DNA from: Paramecium octaurelia
Lineage: Eukaryota; Ciliophora; Oligohymenophorea; Peniculida; Parameciidae
Direction of reading: 5' to 3'
DNA: 64,000 nucleotides
Assembly: GCA_905182995.1 (NCBI GenBank)
Contig: CAJJDP010000059.1
Coordinates: forward strand, 75,311-139,310
The notes under the pieces were generated by a model. It had not been told where the DNA came from and searched no databases. It saw nothing but the letters and a program-made list of their open reading frames with translations. Below are positions 23,627 through 37,122 of the stretch, in pieces. Within the stretch, counting starts at the first letter, position 1. Each line of letters opens with the position of its first letter. The position numbers were made by a program, and so were the translations under genes.

Positions 23627-25453
23627 TCAATACATTCCTTCCATTCCTCCCATTCCTCCCATTCCTCCCATATTTGGGGCTCCTCCAGCTTTTTCATCCT
23701 TTTTTCCTTCAACAATCATACATCTAAATTAGAATGATAATTTTACTCTGTTGTTGTCATCAAACTGGCAACTGAGGCAGCATCAACAAGTGCGGTTCTT
23801 ACAACTTTTGTTGGATCAATGATACCTGCCTTGATCATATTGACATATTATGATTTTGAAGCATCGTATCCGAACTCTTCGTCTTTTCCTTCCAATAATT
23901 TTCCAACAACAACAGCACCTTCTTCACCAGCATTTTCAACAATAGTTCTGCATGGTAGTTCAATAGCCTTCTTGACAATTTGGATACCAATGTTCTAATC
24001 GAAATTGTCTCCCTTGAGTTTATCCAAAACTCTTGTGGCATACAATAAGGCACATCCACCACCTGAATATTTATTTAATATTAGTACCTACAACAATACC
24101 CTCATCAACAGCAGCTCTGGTTGCATTGAGTGCATCTGTGATTCTGTCTTTGATTTCTCCAACTTCTACTTCTGAAGCACCACCAACTTTGATGACTCCA
24201 ACTCCTCCTTATAATTTAGCCAATCTCTCCTTGAGCTTTTCTTTGTCATATTCAGAATTTGATTCTGCGATTTGAGCTTTGATGATTTCACATCTTTCAT
24301 TGATGCTATCCTTGGATCCAACACCATCCATAATGATGGTATCATCTTTGGTGGCAATGATAGATTTGCATTGTCCAAGAACTGTGTGATCTGATTTTTC
24401 TAATGTCAATCCAACATCTTCTGTGATGACTGTAGCTCCAGTTAAGATTGCAATATCATTTAAGATTGCCTTTCTGTTATCCTAAAATAATGAAATAAAT
24501 TCATACTCCAAAAGCAGGGGCTTTGACAGCGCACACTTTGAGTCCTCCTCTTAATTTGTTGAGAACCAATTGAGCCAAGGCTTCTGATTCAACATCATCA
24601 GCAATCAATAAAAGTGGTTTGTTCTCTCTTACAACATGTTCCAAAATTTAGAGAATTGATTGAATGTTAGAGATCTTCTTGTCAGTGATCAAAATGTATG
24701 GTTTTTCGAATTCTGTCTTCTATGTCTTTGGATCTGTGGCGAAATAAGGACTGATGTATCCTCTGTCGAATTTGAGACCCTCGACAAACTCAATTTCATG
24801 ATTAAGTGTTTTGCCATCAGATACTGTGATGGTTCCGTGCTCTCCTACTTTATCCATGAGTTCTGCAATCAATTTTCCAATTTCAACGTCTCCATTTGCA
24901 GAGATTGTAGCGACATTCTCGATCATGTCCTTTGATTTGACAGGCTTTGATCTATTCTTCAAATCCTTAACGACTGCCTCACAAGCCAAATTGATTCCTC
25001 TTCTTAAGTCCATTGGCTAAAATGGATATATATATAAAGTCTTACATTGAGTCCAGCAGCGACACTCTTTACTCCCTCCTTGAAGATAGCTCTAGCCAAA
25101 ACTGTGGCTGTTGTTGTGCCATCACCAGCTTCATCATTAGCTTTAGATGCCACTGACTTTACTAATTGAGCTCCGATGTTTTCGAATCTGTTGGAGAATT
25201 CAATTGCCTTTGCAACTGTAACACCATCCTTAGTAATTTTGGGACTGCCATATGGTTAATCGATGACCACATTTCTTCCCTTTGGTCCAAGAGTTGTTTG
25301 GACTGCATCAGCTAATTTGTCACAACCACGTAACATCTGTTGTCTGCACTCTTGTCCAAAACTCAATTCTTTTCCTGCAAAGAAAACTGGAGTAGATACG
25401 AGTGATTTTCCCAATACGATATTGCCGAAAAGCTTTCTAGATGAAGAAATCAT
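23627..25453 (-). CDS. HSP60: Mitochondrial chaperonin HSP60 (Cpn60, group I)
   Basis: 574 residues, five exons; introns 25017-25045, 24482-24506, 24063-24087 and 23724-23746. The N-terminus [17 protein letters not shown] is a mitochondrial targeting peptide. Family blocks: [16 protein letters not shown]-site [10 protein letters not shown] and [25 protein letters not shown] near the C-terminal ATPase half. The end is the classic Gly-Gly-Met repeat (four copies). It folds imported proteins in the mitochondrial matrix with HSP10. The upstream ATG at 25498 would lengthen the presequence; the chosen start gives a typical one. Confidence 0.96.
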
Positions 25454-25566
25454 TAACAATTTAAAGACAAATAATTTATTAGTGAAAAATACCCACAATT
25501 AAATTAAATAGTCTCTTAATAGTATATTCTAGAAATTCTAGATTAAATTTATTTAATTTTATATAC

Positions 25567-27965
25567 TCAATATCTTTTTTAGCCCCTTTGATGTTTCTTA
25601 TCCTGCCTCTATTCTTAAGCTTAGTATTCTTTATTTGTAGTTTCCTCTTTCGGAACATAAAGATCTTAAGTATTAGCCTTGGAGTTTAAATTCTTTTTGC
25701 CTTATTGATGTTTATTATTATTATTTTATTTCTGTTGATGCTCTTGTGTTTGCTGGCTTTCTTATTTCTCTTCGTATTCTTACTGAATTTTCGGCTTGTT
25801 AGTTCCAACATACCCCCCATCTCTATTTCTCTCCTTCTGGAGAACCTTCTTCTATTCATAATTTCCTTAAGGTCTGTCATCCCGATCATAGTCATCCCTT
25901 TTGTAACAATCATCATCATTCCTTGAATATTCTTGATTCTTATTTTTATTTCTATATTGTTAATTATTATTGTTCTAGTTTCTTCTTTGATATTCATTAT
26001 TGTTATTCTGGTAGTGATTATCCTTAACATATGTTTTCATAGACTTTTCCTAATAAGGACGATTATCATTCTTATTGTTATTATTATTGTTATGATTACT
26101 TCTGTTTCCATTATCTCTTCTAAATTGATCATCCTCTTCATCACTGAATCCTGACTCATTTCGTTGTTATTTAATCTATTGTTACTACTTGTTCGGATTC
26201 TTGAGAATTTTTATCTATTTCTCGTTATTATTATCCAAATTCTAATAACTCATACTATGTCCAGAATTAATCTATGAATTAATTGATTTCTTTGAAGGTT
26301 AAGCATACCTAATAAAATGATCATTAGCAACATAGTCATCCACTTCATCTTCATCACTACTTTTGTATTCCTTTTCAGGTCTTTGCAATGCTTCCTGATA
26401 ATCATATGTATCATCAGGTTCATCATTATAAAGCTTAGCTGTGATTTCAGCCATCTCAATCCTATCCTTCAATGGTTAATCAAATGTCAATTTTTATTTC
26501 TTTTTTGACACTATTTCAACTAATTTCTCTTCTACTTGCATTGGTTCATCTTCTTCTTCGTTGTTCAGAGCTTATTCTTCCTACTCTGCCTCGCCTTAGT
26601 CTATTGCCTGTAAAACATCAATGGGAAGTGTAGACTATGTTGGATCGAAATTTTCAAACACATCAAAATTCTCAGGCTCAGTATTATTGGCTTTACCTTT
26701 GAGTCTTTCTCTCTCCTCCATTACTGTTGTCATTAGAAGAGTCACTTCTTCAATGTCCTCCTTAGGTAGATTAATTTGATTCCATGGCGTGTTCATCAAC
26801 AACTCAATCATGTTAAACCCATTTTCATAAAGAGCTTCAAATAGAATCCATTCTTTGTTTTGGCTTGTAGTTACCTTTTTAGATTTAAACTTCCTTTTTA
26901 TAATACCAAAATTTTGAATCAAATAATTCATATGTTCTTGAGATTATTTTATCTGTTTTGTCAAAATCAATTCCTCCAAGTATTTCATGTAAATAACAAA
27001 GAAATCTATAAATCTTTACAAAGCTTGTTTCAGGAAGTAATGTAAGTTTTATAAAAACTAAGGTTTCCAAACACCCAAGATCTATGTGGTTCCTCTACTA
27101 TATCCTTTAGCTAGAATCAATTCATAGAAGACCTATTCAAAACATGACATTATTTCTGTTTTAAATAGATATTGTTGTTATGGGAAATATTTGGCCCAAA
27201 CAATTACTGTTTCGATGGAATCTAAAATTAGTGTGAGCAATTCCATTTTTTGTTGAACATCACTAATAATGATTTCGTTTTCATTGGCTGATTTATTGTT
27301 TATTGCAAACATGTCCTCATAAATCTTCCCAAGAACATTTTTCATAAAGGAATCTATAGTAGATTTGTAATCGTCTTGGTAAGCTTGATACTTGAACACA
27401 AATTGACAAATTTTCTTGACACCATCTAGGTAATAATAGAATAATTATTATTACTCTCGTTTTTGTCCCCATATATTGTGCAGATATCAGTCAATTTCAT
27501 TACGTCAAAGATCCACTTTTAGTACACCAAATCATATACACCAACTTATTCATATAGAATTGCATCTTCATTTTATAAATCTATTAATCGAAGATAGATA
27601 GCAAAGACACATTTGAAGATCTCCTTGATTAGTACTCCGTAATATCCTGTGAAGTGCAAGGGTTCTTTGAGAAAGTGTTTTCTTGGTGCGTATCTCAAGA
27701 AGAGGTCTAAGGAATTTTGGAGATTTAAATTGTAAGAGAGTGTGGACCAAAATTTACTTGGAGGATACTCAAGAAGAGTTTTATAATCCCCTAATATTTT
27801 TTAAACTAATTTGATGTTGCCATTATTCTATTTTTATTATAAAAAAAGACTTACAGTGTAATCGTCGCCAAGAAGGGAGAAGAAATTAGATTAATCACTC
27901 TCATTTATGTCTTGAGAAAGGACTTTTTTGGTTTATTTTTGCGTATGCTTCTGTTTTTTAGACAT
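25567..27965 (-). CDS. ASCC2-like protein (activating signal cointegrator complex subunit)
   Basis: 780 residues, three exons; introns 27828-27854 and 27426-27454. The N-terminal helical half (KEPLHFTGYYGVLIKEIFKC, VYDLVYQKWIFDVMKL) resembles ASCC2. The middle contains LLMNTPWNQINLPKEDIEEV and then LYNDEPDDTYDYQE, close to the Y-x-D-E-Y-D-D-T-Y-D signature of ASCC2. About 200 C-terminal residues are N/Q/R/K-rich low complexity. In animals ASCC2 binds ubiquitinated collided ribosomes and the ASCC3 helicase. I did not see a clear CUE motif, so the call rests on the acidic signature and general layout. Confidence 0.65.
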
Positions 27966-27990
27966 AAATTAAAATATTAAAGAATTTACG

Positions 27991-28745
<755 letters not shown>

Positions 28746-29335
28746 AAAAAAGGTGTAAAACCAACAATACATATTATAATATATATATATCTATACCTAT
28801 CACATTTTATGCGTTCTCATCATTGAACCCTAATTTCTTTTAGGGTATCAAAAAGTAATTGGTCCAACAATATACTACTCTATCCCTTCTCATAATCCTT
28901 TGAATTAGCTTTCCTCTAAGTATCTTCATTCTCCTATTGTTTTATATTATAAAATACTTATGGAAATATGATTGACTCAACATTAATTCATTTATATTAT
29001 GATGATAAGTATTAGTTCTATTATTCTAAAATAAATATGTATTATTATAGAACTATAATTTTTCGATTAAGACTATTACTAAATACAAATCATTATATTA
29101 TTTCAATATTTATCTTAATGCATAGATCAAGTACTAAAAATCTAATGTTAGACCAGAATAATAAACTACTAAAAGCATTAATTATTAAATTTAAATTATT
29201 TATTCATCAGAAAATAACAGCATTATAAAAATAAGCTTGGGAAAAATCTTAGTTAACATTATAATTGGATGATTAGAATTTTGCTAAAACTAATTATTTG
29301 AAAAGCCCAATTTGTGGGTAACTAAATTTTATAAT
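28746..29335. other. Gap between convergent genes with one hairpin-like palindrome
   Basis: 590 bases. An exact 7-bp inverted repeat with 6-base loop sits at 28827-28846. A minus-strand frame without TGA runs through most of the gap, but its content is not protein-like for most of the length. Confidence 0.5.
28827..28846. repeat. Inverted repeat, 7-bp arms, 6-base loop
   Basis: Arms ACCCTAA and TTAGGGT pair perfectly. It lies 82 bases after the Rab stop and could form a hairpin in the 3' UTR. The resemblance to vertebrate telomere units is accidental. Confidence 0.6.
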
Positions 29336-30004
29336 TCATTCTATTATTTTTTATTTGAATACTTTTTCTCTTTCTTATCCTAATTCCAATTAAAGCATTA
29401 CAAAAATAGAGATAGAAAATAGAATTCCAAAAATTAATGTTGGTAGAATGTAGTGTGATAAAATTAAAACGCTCATGAATTTAAGAATATATTATAATTC
29501 TTTTTTTGCGGCAGAATAAAATTATATAAACAATTCTGATTCTTTTGTATCTTTGAATAGACATAATGCACCATAGCTAAATATTAGAATCCCAGAAAGA
29601 AGTGTTGGCAGTAAACTCATTATTAGATACATAGCAGCTGTGAATATTATCAGACAAGCTACTTCTTTATTTTTTGAAGCACAAAATCCAAAGTACTTGT
29701 ATTTTGTTTCATCACTCAAAAACAAGAATATGATAAGGATAAAGAATATTATTAGAATTATTGTTTTTGGTAAGAGTCTAAGTAATAACATCGTAAAGCT
29801 CAAAAAAATAGTCATACCTATCAAATCATCTTTTGCAGCTGCATAAAATTCTTAAAACTTGCCTTTTTATTCATCACTTAATTATAATAAAAAACTATAG
29901 CTAAAAAGTAGAATTAAAACAATTGATGTTTCTAACAGGTTCAAAATTACAATTAATGCACTTACCAATAACCCTAGAGCAAATTATTCTTTTTTTTTTA
30001 CCAT
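29336..30004 (-). CDS. Small membrane protein built of three internal repeats
   Basis: 222 residues, no intron needed. Three units follow one another, each with two hydrophobic helices and a polar linker of similar pattern: LSDEQKGKFQEFYAAAKDD, LSDETKYKYFGFCASKNKE and KDTKESELFIQFYSAAKKEL. The common core is F-x-x-[FY]-[YC]-[AS]-[AS]-K, placed between helix pairs such as LLVSALIVILNLL and TIILIIFFILIIFLFL. About six spans result. No known transporter or channel motif. A ciliate-specific family is likely but cannot be proved here. Confidence 0.72.
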
Positions 30005-30488
30005 ATTAATAATTATATTTAAACAAGAATTATATTATCATGATAGTTAAGGTTCTTAAGAGAATTTATTTGATATTTCCAAATATTCATTATAAATTTG
30101 TTTTATTGATACCTTAATACTTTTGAGCAAGAAGTTAGCAGAGGAAATATTAAAACAACCCTGTTAATAACAATACATAAAGGGACAAAGTTTTGGATAA
30201 GATAAACTCAGATTTGAAATATTAAATTCTCATAAATCCTTCCTTTTTTTTTAAAATCTCTTTAGAGTAGATTTTAATATTATTCTTCCTTGTTTTTTCA
30301 TTGTATCCACAATTTGAATTACATTCATGATAATTAATCATTTAATGATGTTTATTCTAGAAATGAATATATTTATAATAATAAATTTGTCAAAATATAT
30401 AATTGAGTATGAGTGTTTTCATGTCTCTATAATAATTAGACTAATTACCTAGGGATTTTATCAAAAGAAAAGTCCTGATCAACTTAGA
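30005..30488. other. Intergenic plus possible first exon of the TTLL gene
   Basis: 484 bases. Most is AT-rich. An ATG at 30409 could start the downstream TTLL gene, but only through a 17-nt intron (30422-30438), shorter than any other in the window. Confidence 0.45.
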
Positions 30489-32203
30489 ATGTACAATCAT
30501 GCATTAATAAAAATAGAAACCAAATATAAGGTTATTGAAGAAGCAGTTCAGCTGTTAGAATGGAAGATTACTCCTTCAGATATTGAATGCCATATCTTTT
30601 GGAAAGATACTTATGTAACTGATGAAGAATATCGTCGTTTACTACCATACTAGAGAATTAATCATTTTCCTGGATCTTATATGTTGGGCAAAAAGAATGA
30701 GCTATGTCGTAATTTGAATAGAATGCGTAAAATGTTTCCAGATGATTACGATTTCTTCCCAAGAACATGGCAATTACCTTACTAAAGTGAAGAGGTCAGA
30801 TAAAAATAAGGAACAGGAATCTTTATTGTGAAACCAGAAGCAAATTGTCAAGGCAGAGGGATATTTCTAACCAAAAAGCTGGATCCCTTTCTTGATAAGC
30901 ACTATGTTGTATAAGAATATCTAAGTAATCCATATTTAATAGATGGATTGAAATTTGATCTAAGGTATAAATTTATAAAATTTCAGAATCTACGTACTTC
31001 TGAAGTCTATCCATCCATTGAAAATATTTATGTATCAAGAGGGTCTTGCGAGATTTTCAACCAAAAAATATGTAAAGCCTTAAAAGAAAAACCTAGGAAG
31101 TGTTACGATGCATTTAACCAACTATGCTATCAATAAAAGAAGCAAGGATTTTATATTCAATAATGACACTAATAAAGATGACGTTGGACATAAAAGATCA
31201 CTGACATCTGTATTGAAAGTAATAATATGAAGTATCTAAAGTATTTACAAGATCAAGGCCAAGATGTAAAATAATTACTAAACCAAATCAAACAAGTGAT
31301 AGTAAAGACCATTTAAAGTGTTTAAGGAGAATTATCTCATCTCTATAGATCACAATAACATAATAATGATGGGATTGAATAGTGTTTTGAGTTATTTGGA
31401 TTTGATATACTTTTAGATTCTTCCCTTAAGCCTTGGTTACTTGAAGTCAATCACACTCCTTCATTTTCCACTGATACACCATTAGATAAGATAATCAAAA
31501 GGAATCTGATTAGGGATACATTGATTCTTTTAGATGTCAAAAATAAACCTAAAAAAATATACTTAGAATAGAAAAGAGCTCCTATTTATTAGAGGCCAAT
31601 CAAAATGAGTTTGGAAGAAAAAGAGAAATAATCAGCTAAGATGAGTCATTTTGAAGAAAAGCACCTAAATGGTTACATCAAAATTTATCCCGATGAGGTA
31701 CATTTATATCTACTAACAGGTAGAATAAAGATTACTATGAATAATTTATGCCCCCTAAACCTAAAGAAAGAGAGAATAGAGAGAGTATGATCATTTAATA
31801 GCTTGAATAATTTAAGAATGTAGAAAGAGCAATAAAAAGCTAGGCTGAGGTCAAACTTCCACAATAGAAAAAGAATGCCAAAAGGTTATCCACTAACTAG
31901 TCTTTCAGTGATTTGGATGGTCAGTCTTTATAATAATTAACAGGAAGAAATGCTGTAATTCCCTAAACTAGAACCACTTCTTAATAACGTCCATTTAGTA
32001 GTATTACAACAATAAATAGAACCATAAGTGCTGTTAGAAAGACTGCCTTGGCGAATTAATACTAAAATTTAAATACATCTTAAAATTAAAAAAGATTAGT
32101 TTATCCTCCACCTGCAGAACTTCCCCCTAAACCTGTTTACAAAATGATTCCTATTAAAACCTTTAGTTTCTAGAAAATTGAGAATAATCAGAAAAATGAA
32201 TGA
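30489..32203 (+). CDS. Tubulin-tyrosine-ligase-like enzyme (TTLL)
   Basis: At least 547 residues; introns 30965-30986, 31219-31241 and 31698-31723. The TTL ATP-grasp domain is clear: [24 protein letters not shown]-type [55 protein letters not shown] and [20 protein letters not shown] followed by EVNHTPSF, where the last Glu and Asn bind magnesium. Such enzymes add glutamate or glycine chains to tubulin; the VNHTPSF form suggests a polyglutamylase of the TTLL6/13 type. A Q/P-rich tail of about 150 residues follows. The first few residues are uncertain; an upstream frame continues before the chosen ATG. Confidence 0.88.
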
Positions 32204-32675
32204 ATCAGATTAATGTACTTTATATTTATATGTTATCATTATTATTACATCCTTAGTAAAATAAACTAACTTTACTATCTGCTTAATATAATTTTAAATA
32301 AGTGGGTAGTGGCAATTTTATATGCAGATTAATAGAAGAGATAATTATTTTTATCTGTATTAATATCGTAAAATAATAAAGGATAGATTTAAAATTAAAC
32401 CTTTGATAGTTTAAATAATTAATAAATTATTTGATTTACTTTATTAAATCAATTAAAAAGAAATATTAAAGTGCTCCAATTTTAAGTTGAATACAATGGT
32501 AAATTATATTGTTAAAATTTCCTATCGAGATGTATATAATATTATATATAAAATCAGTAATCTAAAACATTATTTTCTAAATATAATTATAAATATATAT
32601 AATTTATTACAATGAAGAATTGTTATATAAGAGCAAAGCAAAATCCAAAAATAGAGAGATAAATCAACCATCAAC
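32204..32675. other. Intergenic, AT-rich
   Basis: 472 bases between two plus-strand genes; includes TATATA runs around 32530-32610. Nothing else recognised. Confidence 0.55.
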
Positions 32676-34907
32676 ATGCACCTCCAGACTCTTTTTAAGG
32701 ATCATTTAGTGGTTGAATAATCTTTATATTATTAGATTCGAGTATTTGTAACGTTGATGACACCTGTAGAGAACAATAAGCAATTGAAATTAAGTAAGTG
32801 ACTTTGTAGAATTTCTAAGCAAATAATGTTGAAATTGTTTTACCTAAAAAGAAAGAGAAGATATTTAGTTCAAAACTGAAAACATGCTTCGATTAGTAAT
32901 ATGTAGAAAACTTTGCAGTAAGTAAAATGACACCTGGAATCTCGGAACATAAAATAAAAAACCCATTTCAAAGTACTTAATAACCAGTCAGAAAGTTGAG
33001 TGATATCCAAAGTGTCACTGACAAAGAATCGTAATCCAGATAAAGTAGTTAAAGGGATTTAAATTCTTAAAAAGAATCAAAACAAAATATAAATGTCATC
33101 AAATAAATATCTGTTGCAAATAAAATTGATAGATCTAAAGTTGCTGCTAGCTATAGTTAATTGGCCTCAAAATTATACTGTGCTGACTAATCTCCTTAAA
33201 TCATTCACAACCCATAAAAACTCTAAGAAAAAGCCTCGATAGTTCATCAATCATTAACCAAACTTCACACTGTCCAAAATCATCTACTAACCTCTCCCAT
33301 TGATAATAATGCATCCCCAAAGTCTTCTAATTAAAAATATATATTGTCTGAATAAAGTGAGTGCTTCCAAGATTTACTTAAAGATAAAAAGCAGCCCTAA
33401 CAATCAACCTAATTAACTTAAACCTAATAAGATTAATCTCATAGATAAATTGAAAAAATCTTATCTGAAAATGAGATTTTATTTAAGCAACAGAATAATG
33501 GCAAATAATAAATATTTACTGAAGGAATAAAAAGTGAAGCTAACATTATTAGACAGCCAATAATTGCGTTTAAGAAACACAACACAATCATTAATTTCAA
33601 ACATATTATTCAGAGCATGCTTAATAATGATGTATCTAAGTTCTAATCGCTAATGAAAGGTATATACAATCATATAAATTAGATAGTAAATTTTAGTATT
33701 TAAATCAATATGACATCTTGGGAAATACGATTTTAATAACTATAATAAAATTGTATGGGTTCCATAAGAAATATGATGAATTATTGAAGGAAATATTAAA
33801 GATGAATCCAGACCCATTTATTAAAAACAAATTAACAGGATGGTCAGCAATGGATGAATCTCTTTCCTAAAGATCAATATATGCAACAGCCCTATTATTC
33901 TAGCAATGCTACAGAAATAAAAGAAATGAGTTTTTAAACTAATTTCATGAACTATCAACTGTATTACAATAGGTTCCCAATTTTCAATTAGATATGAATT
34001 GGAATTTTGACAGTCCTTTACCTTTTATCAAATTATTAGCTCCTAATGATACCATTAAATTATACAAATATAAATAATAATTAAGATTAGATAGTACACT
34101 TGTAGGTTTTTCTAAATTGCAATGCAAACGGAGAAACATGTCTCTGTTGTTTAAACAAAATAAATTATTTTAAATTAATAGATCCAATCAATTTTACACA
34201 GATCCTTTGGAAGAACTAGATACAGAAGAGAAAAAATTAATTATTTATGATATTTTACACAGTGAACCCGTGAGTGGAGCATTGGATATAACAAGTTGCA
34301 CAATCAAATAATGCGTAGATTGGAGGGGCAGAAAGATAATTGAATAAGTAGGACAGTATTCTTGTGAAAAGTATTCATTGTTATTAGATAGAGATTTGAT
34401 TTAAAGATTACATATAAAAGTTCTTATTTGAAGAAAAGTAATGATACTCAAATCAAATTTGCTGTTGAGAGAGAGCTGTACGAAGATTGGATATTAAATG
34501 ACGTATTGCCTAATACAGATCTACTTTTAAATTAGAAACCTAAAGAATAGAATGAAACTAGGACAATATCCCTATGGATTTGCAAGAATCACTCACTTCA
34601 ATTTAAGGATTTTGCCAATATTGTGTCTCTATTGGCGAAAGGTAATCATTTAATGGAGAAGTTGAATGGGTTGTTTCAAAGACCAGAGATGCAGGAGATT
34701 ATTGAATTAAACGGATTTCCAATTAAGGTGCAGATTCCTTTCCAATTTTCAATCCATGCCACCATTTAATGCTGCAATTTTGTGTCTCTAGAGAATGCAG
34801 ATGAATTATTTACCATTCCGAATATTAAATATATGCCGAGAAAGGAAGCATAAAAAATACTTCAGACTAAAAAAAAAAGATTATTGTTAGCGAATCTATA
34901 TTTGTGA
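32676..34907 (+). CDS. ANKRD13-like protein with GPCR-chaperone domain
   Basis: 719 residues; introns 32794-32819, 33660-33682 and 34371-34393 (ends GAG). The C-terminal half matches the ANKRD13 GPCR-chaperone domain: LDMNWNFDSPLPFIKLLAPN, DTIKLYK, LRLDSTLVGF, RRNMSLLFK, then KFDLKITYKSSYLKK and, near the end, NGFPIKVQIPFQFSIHATI. The N-terminal half is S/Q/K-rich and I see no clear ankyrin repeats there except helical stretches around 33780-33950. Animal ANKRD13 proteins bind ubiquitinated cargo at endosomes. Confidence 0.82.
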
Positions 34908-34998
34908 TTATAATTAAATTATAAAGTAGAACATTATCCATTTTCATTTATGAGTTTCGAATTCTACATAATTATAATTCCAATTTAATATTTAACGT

Positions 34999-36067
34999 AT
35001 GCATAAAACCTATTAATTTGACTCAAATTAGAAACCAAAAATTAAAGACTTGTGTTAAGAAGATAAGAAGAAAATTGGAAAATTAATTAAAAGACTTGCA
35101 CAAGAGAGGGAGGAAAAAGAAATACTGTTGAAAAAATTAGCATAGATGCAATAATCTGAATAAAAATAATAAAGATTGCAGACTGAAATTGAAAAACTTG
35201 ATGAAGAAATTTCACAGTTACAAGATTAAGAGAACTTATCATAATATTAAACTCCTTAATTATAAACTCAAAGCAAATAAAAGTTATTGTATAAATTTGA
35301 AAATGATGATGAGAATATCCATTAAAGTCCGAACTTTAAAGTCCTTAACCAAATTAATGAAGATCAAAGTTCCTCCTTTATCATACCTGTCACGCAAAGA
35401 GATTCTCCAATTAAAATTGATTAATAAATACAAACTTCAATTGTTCAATAATCAATTTCACAATAGCCAACAGTGTAATAAAAAAAGTCATCCAAAAAGA
35501 AGAAGGAAGTACTAATGAAGAAGATACAAGAATTTGAAAAGATTGTAAACAGATTGAATTTTTCAAATGAATAAGTATTAAATTTTATTAATTTAGAGCA
35601 TTGAATTAACTACCAATAGAAAATCTGAAGAATAGAATTCTTAATTAAACAATACTAGTTATATCCAAAATATGTTTTAGAAGTTATTAAACATTGATTA
35701 ATAATCACTTCCAACTTAATAAACTGTTAGATCAGAATATTAGAGTGAAATACAATCGACATAATTCTAGTAATAACCAAAATAATTAAATGAGGATGAT
35801 CTCATCATTTAATTATTGAATTCAGATGCTTCGTCATATAAACCATAAAATTAAAATGCTTTCAATACTGCCTCCAAAGTTTCAATTTAATAAAAAAAGT
35901 AATAACATAATAGAACCAATTCAACGATTCTACAAAATGAGAATAAATAGAACAAATAAAAAATAGTATTTGATCAAATTCCTTCCCCCATTGTATAAGA
36001 TGCATACTGCAAGAATGTTGTAGAAAAATATAACTCATTATTGCAAGAATTAAACAGACAGCAATGA
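34999..36067 (+). CDS. Q-rich coiled-coil protein
   Basis: 348 residues, one 22-nt intron (35575-35596). The N-terminal 80 residues form a coiled coil (KKIGKLIKRLAQEREEKEIL, LQTEIEKLDEEISQLQDQ). Polyglutamine-like patches, all from TAA/TAG/CAA codons, follow, with a Lys-rich patch (KKSSKKKKEVLMKK) and a short C-terminal helix. Unknown family. Confidence 0.65.
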
Positions 36068-36408
36068 ATTCACTTGAAAATCATTCATAATTCACAAAAA
36101 TCGATAATTTAATTCAATTTTTAGACATATATTTCTAATCTTTATTCATCTTCTTTAGATGCATAGTTTTATATTAAAAAAACTATAAATCTTTATGATT
36201 TAGTTAACTTAACTAATATAAAATGATATATAAGTTTTGTAAATCGTTTTAGTGATTAAATAGAATTCCAATTCTTTTGATGAACTACTTCTCAATCATG
36301 ATTTAGTATAGGAGGATTCAGATAATTATGAATGTGGAGGAGGAATATTAGTTGTCAGCTTCTGATATTTATTATATAAAATTTAAATATTTAGATATTA
36401 ATTTTTTA
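36068..36408. other. Upstream region of the eL19 gene
   Basis: 341 AT-rich bases; should hold the promoter of the ribosomal gene, but no element is recognised. Confidence 0.5.
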
Positions 36409-37017
36409 ATGGTTAATCTCCGTCTCTAGAAAAGATTGGCATCAACACAATTGAAGGTTGGAGTGAACAGAGTTTGGTTAGATCCAAATGAAGCTAGTGA
36501 AATCAGTCTTGCAAATTCAAGAATGTCAATTAGAAAATTGATTAAAGATGGACTCATCATGAGAAGATTGAGAACAATTCATTCAAGAGCAAGAGCAAGA
36601 AGATTCCTCGAGGCTAAGAGAAGAGGTGAGTGATTGATATTGATTACATTTTATTATAGGCAGACATACAGGTACTGGTAAGAGAAGAGGTACAAGAGAG
36701 GCTAGAATGCCAACTAAGGTGCTTTGGATTCGTAGATAAAGAGTTTTGAGAAGATTGTTGAGAAAATATAGAGCTGCTAAAAAAATCGATAGATAATAGT
36801 AATATAATGGTGTATAACTTTGCATAGATATCACGAATTTTATTTGGCTTCAAAGGGTAATCAATACAAAAACAAGAAAGTACTTATTGAGGCTATCCAC
36901 GAAACCAAATAGGAGAAGGTTAGAGTTGATAAGATTGAGAAGGAGTAAAACGATAGAAGAGAGAAGAATAAGGCTTAGAGAGTAAAGAAGACTCATAATA
37001 AGTTTGCAGCTGAATGA
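36409..37017 (+). CDS. RPL19: 60S ribosomal protein L19 (eL19)
   Basis: 181 residues, introns 36626-36659 (34 nt) and 36799-36827. [69 protein letters not shown] and [13 protein letters not shown] are near-universal L19 blocks. Very basic, as expected for a ribosomal RNA-binding protein. The next gene, uS11, follows 105 bases later in the same direction. Confidence 0.97.
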
Positions 37018-37122
37018 TTTTAAAACCAATAAACAGTACAATAATAAACATATACATTATTCTTATTTAAGTTTGATTTCTATTTTTTTATATTAAAAAA
37101 GATTTAAAATTTTTTAGGTGAA

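Noticed and set aside
25705-26154. Ile/Leu-rich plus-strand ORFs
   Set aside because: Complement of the Asn/Gln/Arg-rich tail of the ASCC2-like protein; no independent start or composition.
28827-28846. CCCTAA/TTAGGG telomere-like units
   Set aside because: Single inverted copy, not a tandem array, and not the Paramecium telomere type.
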